This document shows positions 1-5,172 of a stretch of DNA of 5,172 nt, one piece after another. The notes beneath the pieces are model-generated. The model was not told the origin of the DNA and did no database searches. It saw nothing but the letters and a program-made list of their open reading frames with translations. Positions within the stretch are counted from its first letter, which is position 1. Every line of letters begins with the position of its first letter. Location: the NCBI GenBank assembly GCA_001304425.1, contig LJTS01000235.1, positions 1 through 5,172 on the forward strand, written 5' to 3'. The stretch comes from Betaproteobacteria bacterium SG8_40 (GTDB lineage: Bacteria > Pseudomonadota > Gammaproteobacteria > Burkholderiales > Eutrophovitaceae). The translations under genes and the position numbers were made by a program.

Positions 1-167
1 ACGGTACGCTGGTTCAAGCCCGCCTCGTAGGTTTTTGCCGGCATGCCGCGGGCAAGGAATCGCCCGCCAGCGGCCTGAATTGCCGGCCCTGCCAGCTTTG
101 CGTATGCCGCCATCGCATCCGGGTCACTGATCGAGTGATAAAAAGCAATCCAGTAGGCCTTGGCCAT
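1..167 (-). CDS. DUF1330 family protein, C-terminus cut by window edge
   Basis: Only the first 55 complete codons are present; the gene runs off the left edge. The translation begins MAKAYWIAFYHSISDPDAMA and continues with a segment containing YAKLAGPAIQAAGGRFLARG, then AKTYEAGLNQRT. The YWI start, the DP-x(4)-Y-x(6)-P spacing, GGRFLARG and the E-x(4)-R pattern match the DUF1330 family, small proteins of roughly 95-100 residues with a dimeric ferredoxin-like (alpha/beta barrel) fold. Their biochemical role is not established, so I assign none. The ATG at 167 is supported by an AGGAG Shine-Dalgarno at 173-177 on the minus strand, 5 nt upstream. The gene is separated from its upstream neighbour by more than 300 bp, so it probably has its own promoter, though I could not pick out a convincing one. 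Family call is fairly sure; function unknown. Confidence 0.85.
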   Translation of the reverse strand, partial: MAKAYWIAFYHSISDPDAMAAYAKLAGPAIQAAGGRFLARGMPAKTYEAGLNQRT

Positions 168-489
168 GTCGTCTCCTGTTTGTCGGGTTTGAGCGCTTGA
201 TGATATTCCATATACGGCAGCGGCAAAACCGCTACCGGATCCGTCCCGAACCATAGCGTCGGATGCGCCGACAAGCGCACTTTGTGCATGGCGCCTCGAC
301 GCGGCGGCGCCCGATGTCACCTACAAACGGTGTGTTTTCCGCCTGACCGGATCCGGCCGTAGTAACCCTTGACCGGCCACGCCTGCTGAAACTGCAATGG
401 CGCCGCCGAGCGCAGCTCAAACCGTATGGTTTTAGCTCCCAGTCCGACCCATCCGGATCACGGCGCCGCATTCGCAACGGCAGATCCCG
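168..489. other. Intergenic stretch with no supported gene
   Basis: About 320 bp between the DUF1330 gene and the minus-strand material beyond 490. Open frames on both strands here translate to arginine-rich, low-complexity sequence without family signatures, so I call none of them. The visible contents are the imperfect hairpin at 414-437, a 10-bp direct repeat (ACCGGATCCG at 234-243 and 346-355, the second part of the palindrome CCGGATCCGG at 347-356), and the DUF1330 ribosome binding site at 173-177. No tRNA T-loop or other RNA-gene signature was seen. Confidence 0.6.
414..437. repeat. Imperfect 10-bp inverted repeat with 4-nt loop
   Basis: Arms AGCTCAAACC (414-423) and GGTTTTAGCT (428-437) are complementary at 9 of 10 positions around the loop GTAT. 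No T run follows on either strand, so it is not a standard intrinsic terminator. It lies in otherwise empty sequence about 250 bp upstream of the DUF1330 start. It could be an operator, a structured leader or chance. Confidence 0.35.
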
Positions 490-630
490 CTACCCGCTTC
501 TCAGACAGGCTTCCAGGCAGTCGCCGTGTTCGCGGGGCGCATCCAGGTTGAAAAAAAGCTGCAACGGGTCTGCCCGCAACACCTGGGCAGACCCGATCGC
601 GCGCTGAAAACCCTCATGGCCGGGCAACAT
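490..630 (-). CDS. Doubtful 46-residue ORF with coding-like codon use
   Basis: Reading on the minus strand from an ATG at 630 to TAG at 492-490 gives 46 residues, beginning MLPGHEGFQRAIGSAQVLRA, with a middle part DPLQLFFNLDAPREHGDC and ending LEACLRSG. About 34 of 46 third positions are G or C, and the composition looks like normal protein, unlike the other frames here. It is in the same frame as the exported-protein gene and begins nine codons after that gene's TGA stop (660-658). There is no good Shine-Dalgarno before the ATG. The frame also contains a perfect 11-bp inverted repeat and T run that look like a terminator. It could be a small gene, the 3' remnant of a lost gene, a readthrough extension, or simply a non-coding trailer. 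No family recognised; low confidence. Confidence 0.22.
   Translation of the reverse strand: MLPGHEGFQRAIGSAQVLRADPLQLFFNLDAPREHGDCLEACLRSG
551..595 (-). terminator. Candidate intrinsic terminator of the exported-protein gene
   Basis: A perfect 11-bp inverted repeat, CGGGTCTGCCC (565-575) and GGGCAGACCCG (585-595), flanks a 9-nt loop. Read on the minus strand it is followed, after a 7-nt gap (TTGCAGC), by seven T residues (557-551). It lies 62 nt beyond the stop codon of the 658-1122 gene. The gap between stem and T run is longer than in a textbook Rho-independent terminator, which lowers confidence in the role, but the stem itself is very unlikely to be chance. Confidence 0.5.
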
Positions 631-644
631 TCGTTCTTGCCCGG
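620..644 (-). terminator. First of two tandem hairpins after the exported-protein gene
   Basis: A perfect 8-bp inverted repeat, CCGGGCAA (620-627) and TTGCCCGG (637-644), with a 9-nt loop. It begins 13 nt beyond the stop codon at 658-660 on the minus strand. Only a short T run (four T) follows, so it is a weak terminator on its own; it may instead protect the 3' end of the mRNA or act together with the hairpin at 565-595. Confidence 0.35.
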
Positions 645-657
645 GGGGGTGCCTGTT

Positions 658-1122
658 TCAGTAACCGGCGGCTGCCAACCAGCCGCCAACCTTGCCCTCC
701 CATACCTCGCGCACAACCAGCGTCGGTGCGATGCAGCTTGCCGGCAGTTCAAGCTTTGCCTTGACTTTGACATCTCCGTTCTTGGCCAACGCTACCCACT
801 CGGTTTGCGCCGCAACCATTCCACTGCACAATACCGCGCCGACAACGTGACCGACACCATCCGGCGTGCCGTTGAACTCGCCGACTGATTCGTCGTTGAG
901 CACAAGTCCCTTGAGGGATATTTTCAGGGTACCGTTCGCATCGACGGAGCCCTTGCCGGATTTCAGTTTCCAGATCTTGCCGCACGACGGCACGTCGCCA
1001 ATCGCGGTGCCGGTGGGGCAGGCGCGAAACTCGGCCGTGACGACATCTCCGGCATGGGCGGAAACAGACAAGCCCGCCGTGCACAACATCACGCCCAGTA
1101 AAAATCGGCCAAATGGTCTCAT
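658..1122 (-). CDS. Small exported four-cysteine protein, family not identified
   Basis: A 154-residue protein. Residues 1-24 are a clear Sec signal peptide: MRPFGR is basic, FLLGVMLCTAGLSV is hydrophobic, and SAHA before G25 fits an A-x-A signal peptidase I site. C14 lies in the hydrophobic core without a lipobox, so this is not a lipoprotein. The mature ~130 residues are rich in alternating small and beta-branched residues, suggest a beta-rich fold, and carry four cysteines (35, 47, 99, 130), enough for two disulfides in the periplasm or outside. The C-terminal part LELPASCIAPTLVVRE followed by GWLAAAGY resembles, from memory only, a pattern in uncharacterised secreted bacterial proteins. 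The ATG at 1122 is supported by GGAGGT (1129-1134) 6 nt upstream. Divergent from the LuxR-type gene, which may control it. Gene call firm; function unknown. Confidence 0.85.
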   Translation of the reverse strand: MRPFGRFLLGVMLCTAGLSVSAHAGDVVTAEFRACPTGTAIGDVPSCGKIWKLKSGKGSVDANGTLKISLKGLVLNDESVGEFNGTPDGVGHVVGAVLCSGMVAAQTEWVALAKNGDVKVKAKLELPASCIAPTLVVREVWEGKVGGWLAAAGY

Positions 1123-1158
1123 TGTGATACCTCCGCTTATTAGTATTGGATGAGTTAT

Positions 1159-1181
1159 TGGCTTCAGCCAGCCATTATGGC
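1159..1181. promoter_or_regulatory. Two adjacent dyads in the divergent intergenic region
   Basis: TGGCTTCAGCCA (1159-1170) has 5-bp half-sites around TC, and GCCATTATGGC (1171-1181) has perfect 5-bp half-sites around one T. They abut directly, lie between the exported-protein gene and the LuxR-type gene, and sit just upstream of the candidate plus-strand promoter. This is a plausible place for an operator of the divergent regulator. Short dyads arise by chance, so this is tentative. Confidence 0.3.
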
Positions 1182-1183
1182 AA

Positions 1184-1212
1184 TTGACTGTTGCCGTGCG
1201 ATACGTTACACA
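1184..1212 (+). promoter_or_regulatory. Candidate sigma70-like promoter of the LuxR-type gene
   Basis: TTGACT (1184-1189) matches five of six bases of the -35 consensus. Exactly 17 nt later TACACA (1207-1212) is a weak -10, matching three of six. Transcription would start near 1219, giving a leader of about 90 nt before the chosen start codon at 1312. The weak -10 would suit an activated promoter. Confidence 0.3.
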
Positions 1213-1230
1213 GGCGCTGACGCCGTTACT

Positions 1231-1246
1231 TCACCCGAACGGGTGA
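1231..1246 (+). promoter_or_regulatory. Perfect 16-bp dyad before a strong Shine-Dalgarno
   Basis: TCACCCG (1231-1237) and CGGGTGA (1240-1246) are perfectly complementary around AA. As DNA this is a good protein-binding dyad lying just downstream of the presumed transcription start. As RNA it would form a 6-bp stem with a GAAC loop that ends at the start of the AGGAGG at 1246-1251. It could be an autoregulatory operator or a translational control hairpin; the sequence cannot decide. Confidence 0.45.
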
Positions 1247-1253
1247 GGAGGGA

Positions 1254-1328
1254 ATGTCAGGCCACCCAAGGGATCGCAACGTCCCGGGGCTTCAGGGAAG
1301 GGTTTTCTGGCATGAGGCTGCAGGTTGA
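1254..1328 (+). CDS. Possible 24-residue leader ORF overlapping the regulator start
   Basis: ATG at 1254 opens 24 codons (MSGHPRDRNVPGLQGRVFWH, then EAAG) ending in TGA at 1326-1328, 17 nt inside the regulator gene and in another frame. The strongest Shine-Dalgarno of the region (GAGGAGGG, 1245-1252) stands before it, but only 1-2 nt from the ATG, closer than usual. No regulator-frame start lies at the right distance from that Shine-Dalgarno, so if it is used it serves this ORF. Translation could couple to the regulator. May be chance. Confidence 0.2.
   Translation: MSGHPRDRNVPGLQGRVFWHEAAG
1297..1302 (+). promoter_or_regulatory. Ribosome binding site that decides the regulator start
   Basis: GAAGGG ends 9 nt before the ATG at 1312. 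It is moderate in strength, and with the protein homology it favours 1312 over the further upstream ATG at 1150, which has no Shine-Dalgarno and lies within the promoter and operator region. Confidence 0.5.
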
Positions 1329-2427
1329 CCATATTGACCGGACCGTCCAGGCGCTTTACCAAGCGGCATTGGATGAGACATCCTGGCCCAAATCGATCAA
1401 CGAACTGGCGCTGCTCACGGGCGCATCGCACGCAACACTCTACGATACCGACCTTTCCAACCGCACCATTTATCGACAGCATCTGGTGAACGTCAGTACC
1501 GCGGACTCGGAGCGCTACCTCCGGCGCTACGCGGCAATCGATCCGCGCCTGCAATTCAAGACGCCGCGTACACCGCAATGGTTTTCCGACCATGATACGT
1601 TCGATGCGGCGTTTCGCGCCAGGCATCCTTTCTACGTCGAGTACCAGCACCCGCGCGGCGCCGGTGAATCCCTGTTCTCAATTTTTCCGAGTGAGGGTTC
1701 GCGTATCGCAATACTCAGCCTGACCAGAAGCGACCGGAAGCCAAAGGCCGGCAAAGTGGTGCGAGATGCTCTCGACCGGCTATTTCCGCATGTTGACCGG
1801 GCCATCAGAATTTCCCGCCAGCTTGCGTCGCTTGCAGAAAGCGCAAACATCTCAAAAAGGGTTCTCAACCATCTCGAAGAACCGCTGTGTTGTGTCGAAG
1901 GTGACGGGCGCGTGCGACATATGAACGCGGCGTTTGGAGAAAAGCTGCGCGAAGGGAGTCTCGTCAGCGAGTCGAGCGGCAAGTTGCGTTTCCAGGTTTC
2001 CCACACCGAGGTAATGCGGGCGATTCAGGAATGCAGCCAGGTTGCACAGACAACCGATAGTCGAAGCGGCGAAGCGCGGCACAGTTTTATCGTCAGCGGT
2101 AAGAGTGGCTCCAGAGCATTCGTAACAATTGCATCGTTGGCCGGCGCACCGGAGCAGTCGTGGCCGGACAAACCATGTGCGCTGGTGCGCATTGACGAAT
2201 TCAACTCCCATCCGCAACCGCAACGCCTTAGGCAGGCACTTGGCATGAGCGCTGCCGAAGCAAAGCTGGTATCGGCACTGTGCCACGGTGGGTCCCTCGC
2301 GACAGCGGCAAAGGAAGTGCAGATCTCGCTTAACACCGCGAAGACACAACTGGCTTCAGTCTTCGCAAAGACTGGCACCAGGCGCCAAAGTGAACTGATT
2401 GCGCTGGTGTCAGCGCTGCCCCGCTAA
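1312..2427 (+). CDS. LuxR-type helix-turn-helix transcriptional regulator
   Basis: A 371-residue cytoplasmic DNA-binding regulator. The C-terminal ~60 residues (about 306-369) form a LuxR/GerE-like HTH: LRQALGMSAAEAKLVSALCH, then LATAAKEVQISLNTAKTQLA, then VFAKTGTRRQSELIALV. Before it, residues ~184-240 look PAS-like (VLNHLEEPLCCVEGDGRVRH, then MNAAFGEKL). Residues ~158-168 (LFPHVDRAIRI) are the linker typical of this group. The N-terminal ~150 residues begin with IDRTVQALYQAALDETSWP, usual for this class, and are an uncharacterised sensor-like region; there is no receiver domain, autoinducer-binding signature or membrane segment. I chose ATG 1312 because the familiar N-terminus starts there and GAAGGG precedes it; the frame is open back to 1150, but those 54 residues look non-coding. 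It is divergent from the exported-protein gene and may regulate it and itself. Ligand unknown. Confidence 0.85.
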   Translation: MRLQVDHIDRTVQALYQAALDETSWPKSINELALLTGASHATLYDTDLSNRTIYRQHLVNVSTADSERYLRRYAAIDPRLQFKTPRTPQWFSDHDTFDAAFRARHPFYVEYQHPRGAGESLFSIFPSEGSRIAILSLTRSDRKPKAGKVVRDALDRLFPHVDRAIRISRQLASLAESANISKRVLNHLEEPLCCVEGDGRVRHMNAAFGEKLREGSLVSESSGKLRFQVSHTEVMRAIQECSQVAQTTDSRSGEARHSFIVSGKSGSRAFVTIASLAGAPEQSWPDKPCALVRIDEFNSHPQPQRLRQALGMSAAEAKLVSALCHGGSLATAAKEVQISLNTAKTQLASVFAKTGTRRQSELIALVSALPR

Positions 2428-2454
2428 GGGCCGGTCAGTTCCGTGCGCTGTCAA

Positions 2455-3360
2455 TCAGGCTTCGTCATGCGGGGAGGCTTCCGGTTCATTCGTGCGTGAT
2501 GTCCCGGTCGCCATCATCTCGCTGCGTGTCGCCGGCGTCTCCAGGCTGATGCGGCCGAGCTTGCCGCTTCGGTAATCGGTCAGCAGAATAATCGACGCTT
2601 TTTCAATATTCAGCCCGCCGCCCTTGACCTGGGCGCCACGGCGGCTGGCAATGGCCTCGATCAGGCCGGGCGCGTCCAGCCCTGCCGTGTCAAGCTGGTA
2701 GCGCGCGTGCAGCAAGCCCGGATAACGCTGGAGCAGAATGTCGGCGAGAAACATCGCCACCTCTTCCGGAACGAGGGCGTTGACGCCAATGGCATGGCTT
2801 GCTGCCAGCATCATGCCGTCGCTCGGGTAGCGAATCTTCGGCCACATGAGCCCCGGCGTGTCGGTAATCGACATGCGTTCCCCGAGCTCAAGGCGTTGCT
2901 CTGTCTTGGTGATGGCCGGCTCGTCACCGACAGCCGCGACGCGACGCTTGAGCAACGCGTTCATCAACGTCGACTTGCCGACGTTTGGTATGCCCATGAT
3001 CATCATGCGCAGCGGTTTGAAATTGTCATTGCGGTGCGGTGCGATTTTCTGGCACAGCTTGGGAATGCGCGCCACGTCCGCCGGCTTCTTGCACGACAGG
3101 GCGACCGCCGTCACGCCCTCTTGCCGGTTATAGAACTCGAGCCATTGTTGCGTAACACCGGGGTCGGCGAGGTCCGCCTTGTTCAGCACCTTAAGGCAGG
3201 GTCGCTGGCGATGCTCACGCAAATCGCGAATCAGGGGATTGCTGCTCGCTTCCGGCAAGCGGGCATCCACCACTTCGATCACGACGTCGACCGTCTTCAT
3301 GGCACGAGCGGCATTCTTGCGCGCCTGGTCCATGTGACCGGGAAACCACTGAATAGTCAT
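2455..3360 (-). CDS. ylqF: Ribosome biogenesis GTPase YlqF (RbgA)
   Basis: A 301-residue circularly permuted GTPase that acts in late assembly of the 50S ribosomal subunit. The N-terminus MTIQWFPGHM is the family hallmark. The G motifs are in permuted order: G4 NKAD (60-63), a G5-like SCKK (89-92, where SAK is usual), G1 P-loop GIPNVGKS (123-130), G2 threonine in EPAITK (T151), G3 DTPG (167-170). The C-terminal domain (about 195-275, ending SGKLGRISLE) is the RNA-binding part. The length fits the family. The frame is open upstream to 3753, but translation from 3360 gives the family's exact N-terminus; an in-frame ATG at 3390 overlaps the probable -10 box. The Shine-Dalgarno is weak (AAAGAG). 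The last ~25 residues are polar and probably disordered. It is convergent with the LuxR-type gene (27 bp apart) and divergent from the photolyase. Confidence 0.95.
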   Translation of the reverse strand: MTIQWFPGHMDQARKNAARAMKTVDVVIEVVDARLPEASSNPLIRDLREHRQRPCLKVLNKADLADPGVTQQWLEFYNRQEGVTAVALSCKKPADVARIPKLCQKIAPHRNDNFKPLRMMIMGIPNVGKSTLMNALLKRRVAAVGDEPAITKTEQRLELGERMSITDTPGLMWPKIRYPSDGMMLAASHAIGVNALVPEEVAMFLADILLQRYPGLLHARYQLDTAGLDAPGLIEAIASRRGAQVKGGGLNIEKASIILLTDYRSGKLGRISLETPATRSEMMATGTSRTNEPEASPHDEA

Positions 3361-3621
3361 TGTTGCTCTTTGGCTGATCGGGAACGTCATTATCCATGCG
3401 CATGACCGTTTGGCCCAACTATGCCTGCGAGTACATACAACGGCCGACCGGCTCCGCAACGGACTGCCCTGCAAATGCATTCGCGTTGCAGTTGCCGTTT
3501 CCAGCGGACCTGGCGATGGAACATGAAAACCGTACGCGAAACCCCGGCCGTTCCAGGCTGCCGGACAATCCCGTAACATCGGGACACGCATTGACCCCGT
3601 GTTCATTGCATCGTCACTGCC
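3361..3621. other. Divergent intergenic region between ylqF and the photolyase gene
   Basis: The 261 bp hold the ylqF promoter candidate and must also hold the photolyase promoter, which I could not place well. TTGACC at 3591-3596 is a fair -35, but no -10 follows at proper spacing. TTCCAG (3551-3556), 17 nt before TAACAT (3574-3579), is a second weak option. Short open frames crossing this region have no family features. No terminator or RNA gene was seen. Confidence 0.5.
3389..3418 (-). promoter_or_regulatory. Candidate ylqF promoter
   Basis: On the minus strand, GATAAT (3394-3389) matches five of six bases of the -10 consensus, and TTGGGC (3418-3413), 18 nt upstream, matches three of six of the -35. 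Transcription would begin near 3382, about 20 nt before the ATG at 3360, leaving a short leader. This placement also argues against translation from the in-frame ATG at 3390. Confidence 0.4.
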
Positions 3622-5160
3622 ATGACCGACTCCGTTCGTAATCTCGTCGTAGTACTCGGCGACCAACTTGACCGCGACAGCGCGGCTCTCGCGGATTTTG
3701 ACGCGAAGACCGACCGGGTGTGGATGGCCGAGGTGCGCGAAGAGTCCGACCATGTCTGGTCACACCGGGCGCGAATCACGCTGTTCTTGTCGGCCATGCG
3801 CCATTTCGGCCTGGCGATCGAAACAGAAGGCCTGCCATTGACGTATCACGCCCTGTCTCGCCACGCGTATGACTCCCTGGGACAAGCGCTGGCGGCGGAT
3901 ATCGACAGATTCCGTCCCCGCAACGTGGTAATGGCGCAAGCTGGGGACTATCGCGTGCAATCGTCACTGACGGACGTCGTAAACGCGTCCCCGGCCTCGC
4001 TCGACCTTCGTTCCGACAACCACTTTCTGTGTAGCGCGGACGCCTTCGAAGAGTGGGCCGGCTCGCGCAAGCAGTTGCGTCTGGAGAGTTTTTATCGCGA
4101 GATGCGCAAGCGCACCGGCTTTCTCATGGAGCACAACGGGCCGGTCGGCGGCGAATGGAACTACGACAGGGACAATCGCCAGCGTTTCGGAAAGAAAGGG
4201 CCTGGCTTGCCGCCACCCTGGCCGTCGTTTCAACCCGATGCGATAACCGCGGATGTTATCGCCGAGGTTGGCGAGACGTTCGCCGACCACCCGGGTTCTC
4301 TCGACAATTTCGATTGGCCCGTCACCCGCGCCGACGCCAGACTCGCGTTGCAGGACTTCGTCGAGTGTCGGCTGGCAACGTTCGGCCCATTTCAGGACGC
4401 AATGTGGACAGATCAGCCGTTCTTGTACCACTCGGGACTGGCGGCAGCACTCAATCTGAAGTTGCTGCATCCAACGGAACTCATTGAACACGCTATCGAG
4501 GCCTTCGAGCGAAAACAGGCTCCCATCAATTCTGTCGAGGGTTTCGTGCGGCAGGTTCTCGGCTGGCGCGAATTCGTACGGGGCATCTACTGGCGCGAAA
4601 TGCCCGATTACCTCACCCGGAACGTATTGGGCGCAAAACAGCCACTGCCGCAGTTCTACTGGAGCGGCGACACCGACATGTCATGTTTGCGCAGCGTAAT
4701 CGGCCAAACGCTGGATCACGGTTACGCACATCACATTCAGCGGCTGATGGTGACCGGCCTGTTCGCACTGTTGCTGGGAGTCGACCCGCGCCGCCTTCAT
4801 GAGTGGTATCTCGCCGTATACGTTGATGCCGTCGAATGGGTAGAAGCACCCAATACCATTGGCATGTCGCAATACGCCGATGGCGGCCTGCTGGCGTCAA
4901 AACCTTACGTAGCCACGGGCAAATACATCAAGCGCATGAGCAACTACTGCGAGAACTGCCGCTTTGATCCGGACAAGGCCACCGGCGAGGACGCCTGCCC
5001 TTTCACTACGCTGTACTGGGATTTTCTGGAACGCCACCAATCGCGTTTTGCCAGACACCCTCGCACCGCCCTGCAATGGAAGAACCTCGAGCGCCTGGGT
5101 GCGGATGAAAAACGTGCAATCCGGACGCAGTCCGAGAGGATCCGGAAGCAATTCGAATAG
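3622..5160 (+). CDS. Iron-sulfur bacterial (6-4) photolyase, PhrB/FeS-BCP type
   Basis: A complete 512-residue member of the prokaryotic iron-sulfur cryptochrome/photolyase group, which repairs UV-induced (6-4) photoproducts using blue light, FAD and usually a ribityllumazine antenna. The N-terminal antenna domain starts LVVVLGDQLDRDSAAL and has the MAEV strand (35-38). The FAD-binding helical domain has VLGWREFVRGIYW (312-324), DHGYAHHIQRLMVTG (365-379) and GVDPRRLHEWYLAVYVDAVEWVEAPN (386-411). Four cysteines, C355, C443, C446 and C459, have the spacing of the [4Fe-4S] ligands of Agrobacterium PhrB (350, 438, 441, 454 from memory), offset by 5. H371 and the aromatic residues W347, W395 and Y396 fall at the positions recalled for PhrB's active-site histidine and electron-transfer chain. 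An in-frame TGA at 3592-3594 and the absence of another start make ATG 3622 the only sensible start, although no Shine-Dalgarno precedes it. All key residues are intact. Confidence 0.95.
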   Translation: MTDSVRNLVVVLGDQLDRDSAALADFDAKTDRVWMAEVREESDHVWSHRARITLFLSAMRHFGLAIETEGLPLTYHALSRHAYDSLGQALAADIDRFRPRNVVMAQAGDYRVQSSLTDVVNASPASLDLRSDNHFLCSADAFEEWAGSRKQLRLESFYREMRKRTGFLMEHNGPVGGEWNYDRDNRQRFGKKGPGLPPPWPSFQPDAITADVIAEVGETFADHPGSLDNFDWPVTRADARLALQDFVECRLATFGPFQDAMWTDQPFLYHSGLAAALNLKLLHPTELIEHAIEAFERKQAPINSVEGFVRQVLGWREFVRGIYWREMPDYLTRNVLGAKQPLPQFYWSGDTDMSCLRSVIGQTLDHGYAHHIQRLMVTGLFALLLGVDPRRLHEWYLAVYVDAVEWVEAPNTIGMSQYADGGLLASKPYVATGKYIKRMSNYCENCRFDPDKATGEDACPFTTLYWDFLERHQSRFARHPRTALQWKNLERLGADEKRAIRTQSERIRKQFE

Positions 5161-5172
5161 CGGCGGCACGCC

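Noticed and set aside
234..356. ACCGGATCCG direct repeat as a mobile-element or attachment site
   Set aside because: Only 10 bp, two copies 112 bp apart, with nothing mobile nearby; compatible with chance in GC-rich sequence.
501..773. Minus-strand 90-residue open frame
   Set aside because: It overlaps the exported-protein gene in another frame, with composition unlike real protein; the 490-630 frame is the better candidate there.
526..888. Plus-strand 120-residue open frame
   Set aside because: Antisense shadow of the exported-protein gene; no family features or ribosome binding site.
1142..1147. AATACT as -10 box for the exported-protein gene
   Set aside because: Transcription would start at about 1135, essentially on the ribosome binding site at 1129-1134, and no -35 lies at proper spacing.
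1150..1311. 54-residue upstream extension of the LuxR-type regulator from ATG 1150
   Set aside because: The added residues do not resemble the family N-terminus, there is no Shine-Dalgarno at 1150, and the stretch contains the promoter, dyads and leader signals.
2428..2454. Bidirectional terminator between the regulator and ylqF
   Set aside because: The 27-bp convergent gap has no clear stem or T run.
2707..3405. Plus-strand 232-residue open frame
   Set aside because: Long but antisense to ylqF, whose motifs are unambiguous; histidine- and arginine-rich as expected for a GC-rich shadow frame.
3361..3753. 131-residue N-terminal extension of YlqF
   Set aside because: YlqF proteins start at the M-x-IQWFPGHM motif, found at 3360. 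The extension is low-complexity, crosses a probable -10 box and overlaps the photolyase start.
3964..4491. Minus-strand 175-residue open frame
   Set aside because: Antisense shadow inside the photolyase gene.

Overview
The window reads as an ordinary chromosomal stretch of a GC-rich Gram-negative bacterium. A gammaproteobacterium is my best guess, from the style of the YlqF GTPase and the photolyase, but this is inference and no taxonomic marker is present. I see no transposase, integrase, phage gene, CRISPR array, tRNA or rRNA.

Layout. (1) Bases 1-167, minus strand: the N-terminal part of a DUF1330-family protein, cut by the window edge. (2) Bases 168-657: mostly non-coding. It holds one isolated hairpin (414-437), a doubtful 46-codon reading frame (490-630) and two tandem hairpins (620-644 and 565-595, the latter with a T run) that probably end the next gene's transcript. 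(3) Bases 658-1122, minus: a small exported protein with a clear signal peptide and four cysteines in the mature chain; no family recognised with certainty. (4) Bases 1123-1311: a divergent intergenic region with several DNA dyads, a weak promoter candidate and a possible leader peptide. (5) Bases 1312-2427, plus: a LuxR-type HTH transcriptional regulator. (6) Bases 2455-3360, minus: YlqF/RbgA, the circularly permuted GTPase of 50S ribosome assembly, convergent with the regulator across 27 bp. (7) Bases 3361-3621: a divergent intergenic region with a candidate ylqF promoter. (8) Bases 3622-5160, plus: a complete 512-residue iron-sulfur photolyase of the prokaryotic (6-4) type (PhrB/FeS-BCP).

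How the genes relate. There is no multi-gene operon; neighbours are divergent or convergent. The most suggestive pairing is the LuxR-type regulator with the exported protein, which share a dyad-rich intergenic region. YlqF and the photolyase are best read as independent single genes. I found no convincing new multi-gene system. The items most worth checking are the 5' leader of the regulator (perfect dyad, then a very strong Shine-Dalgarno and a short overlapping ORF), the uncharacterised exported protein, and the coding-like frame beyond its stop codon.
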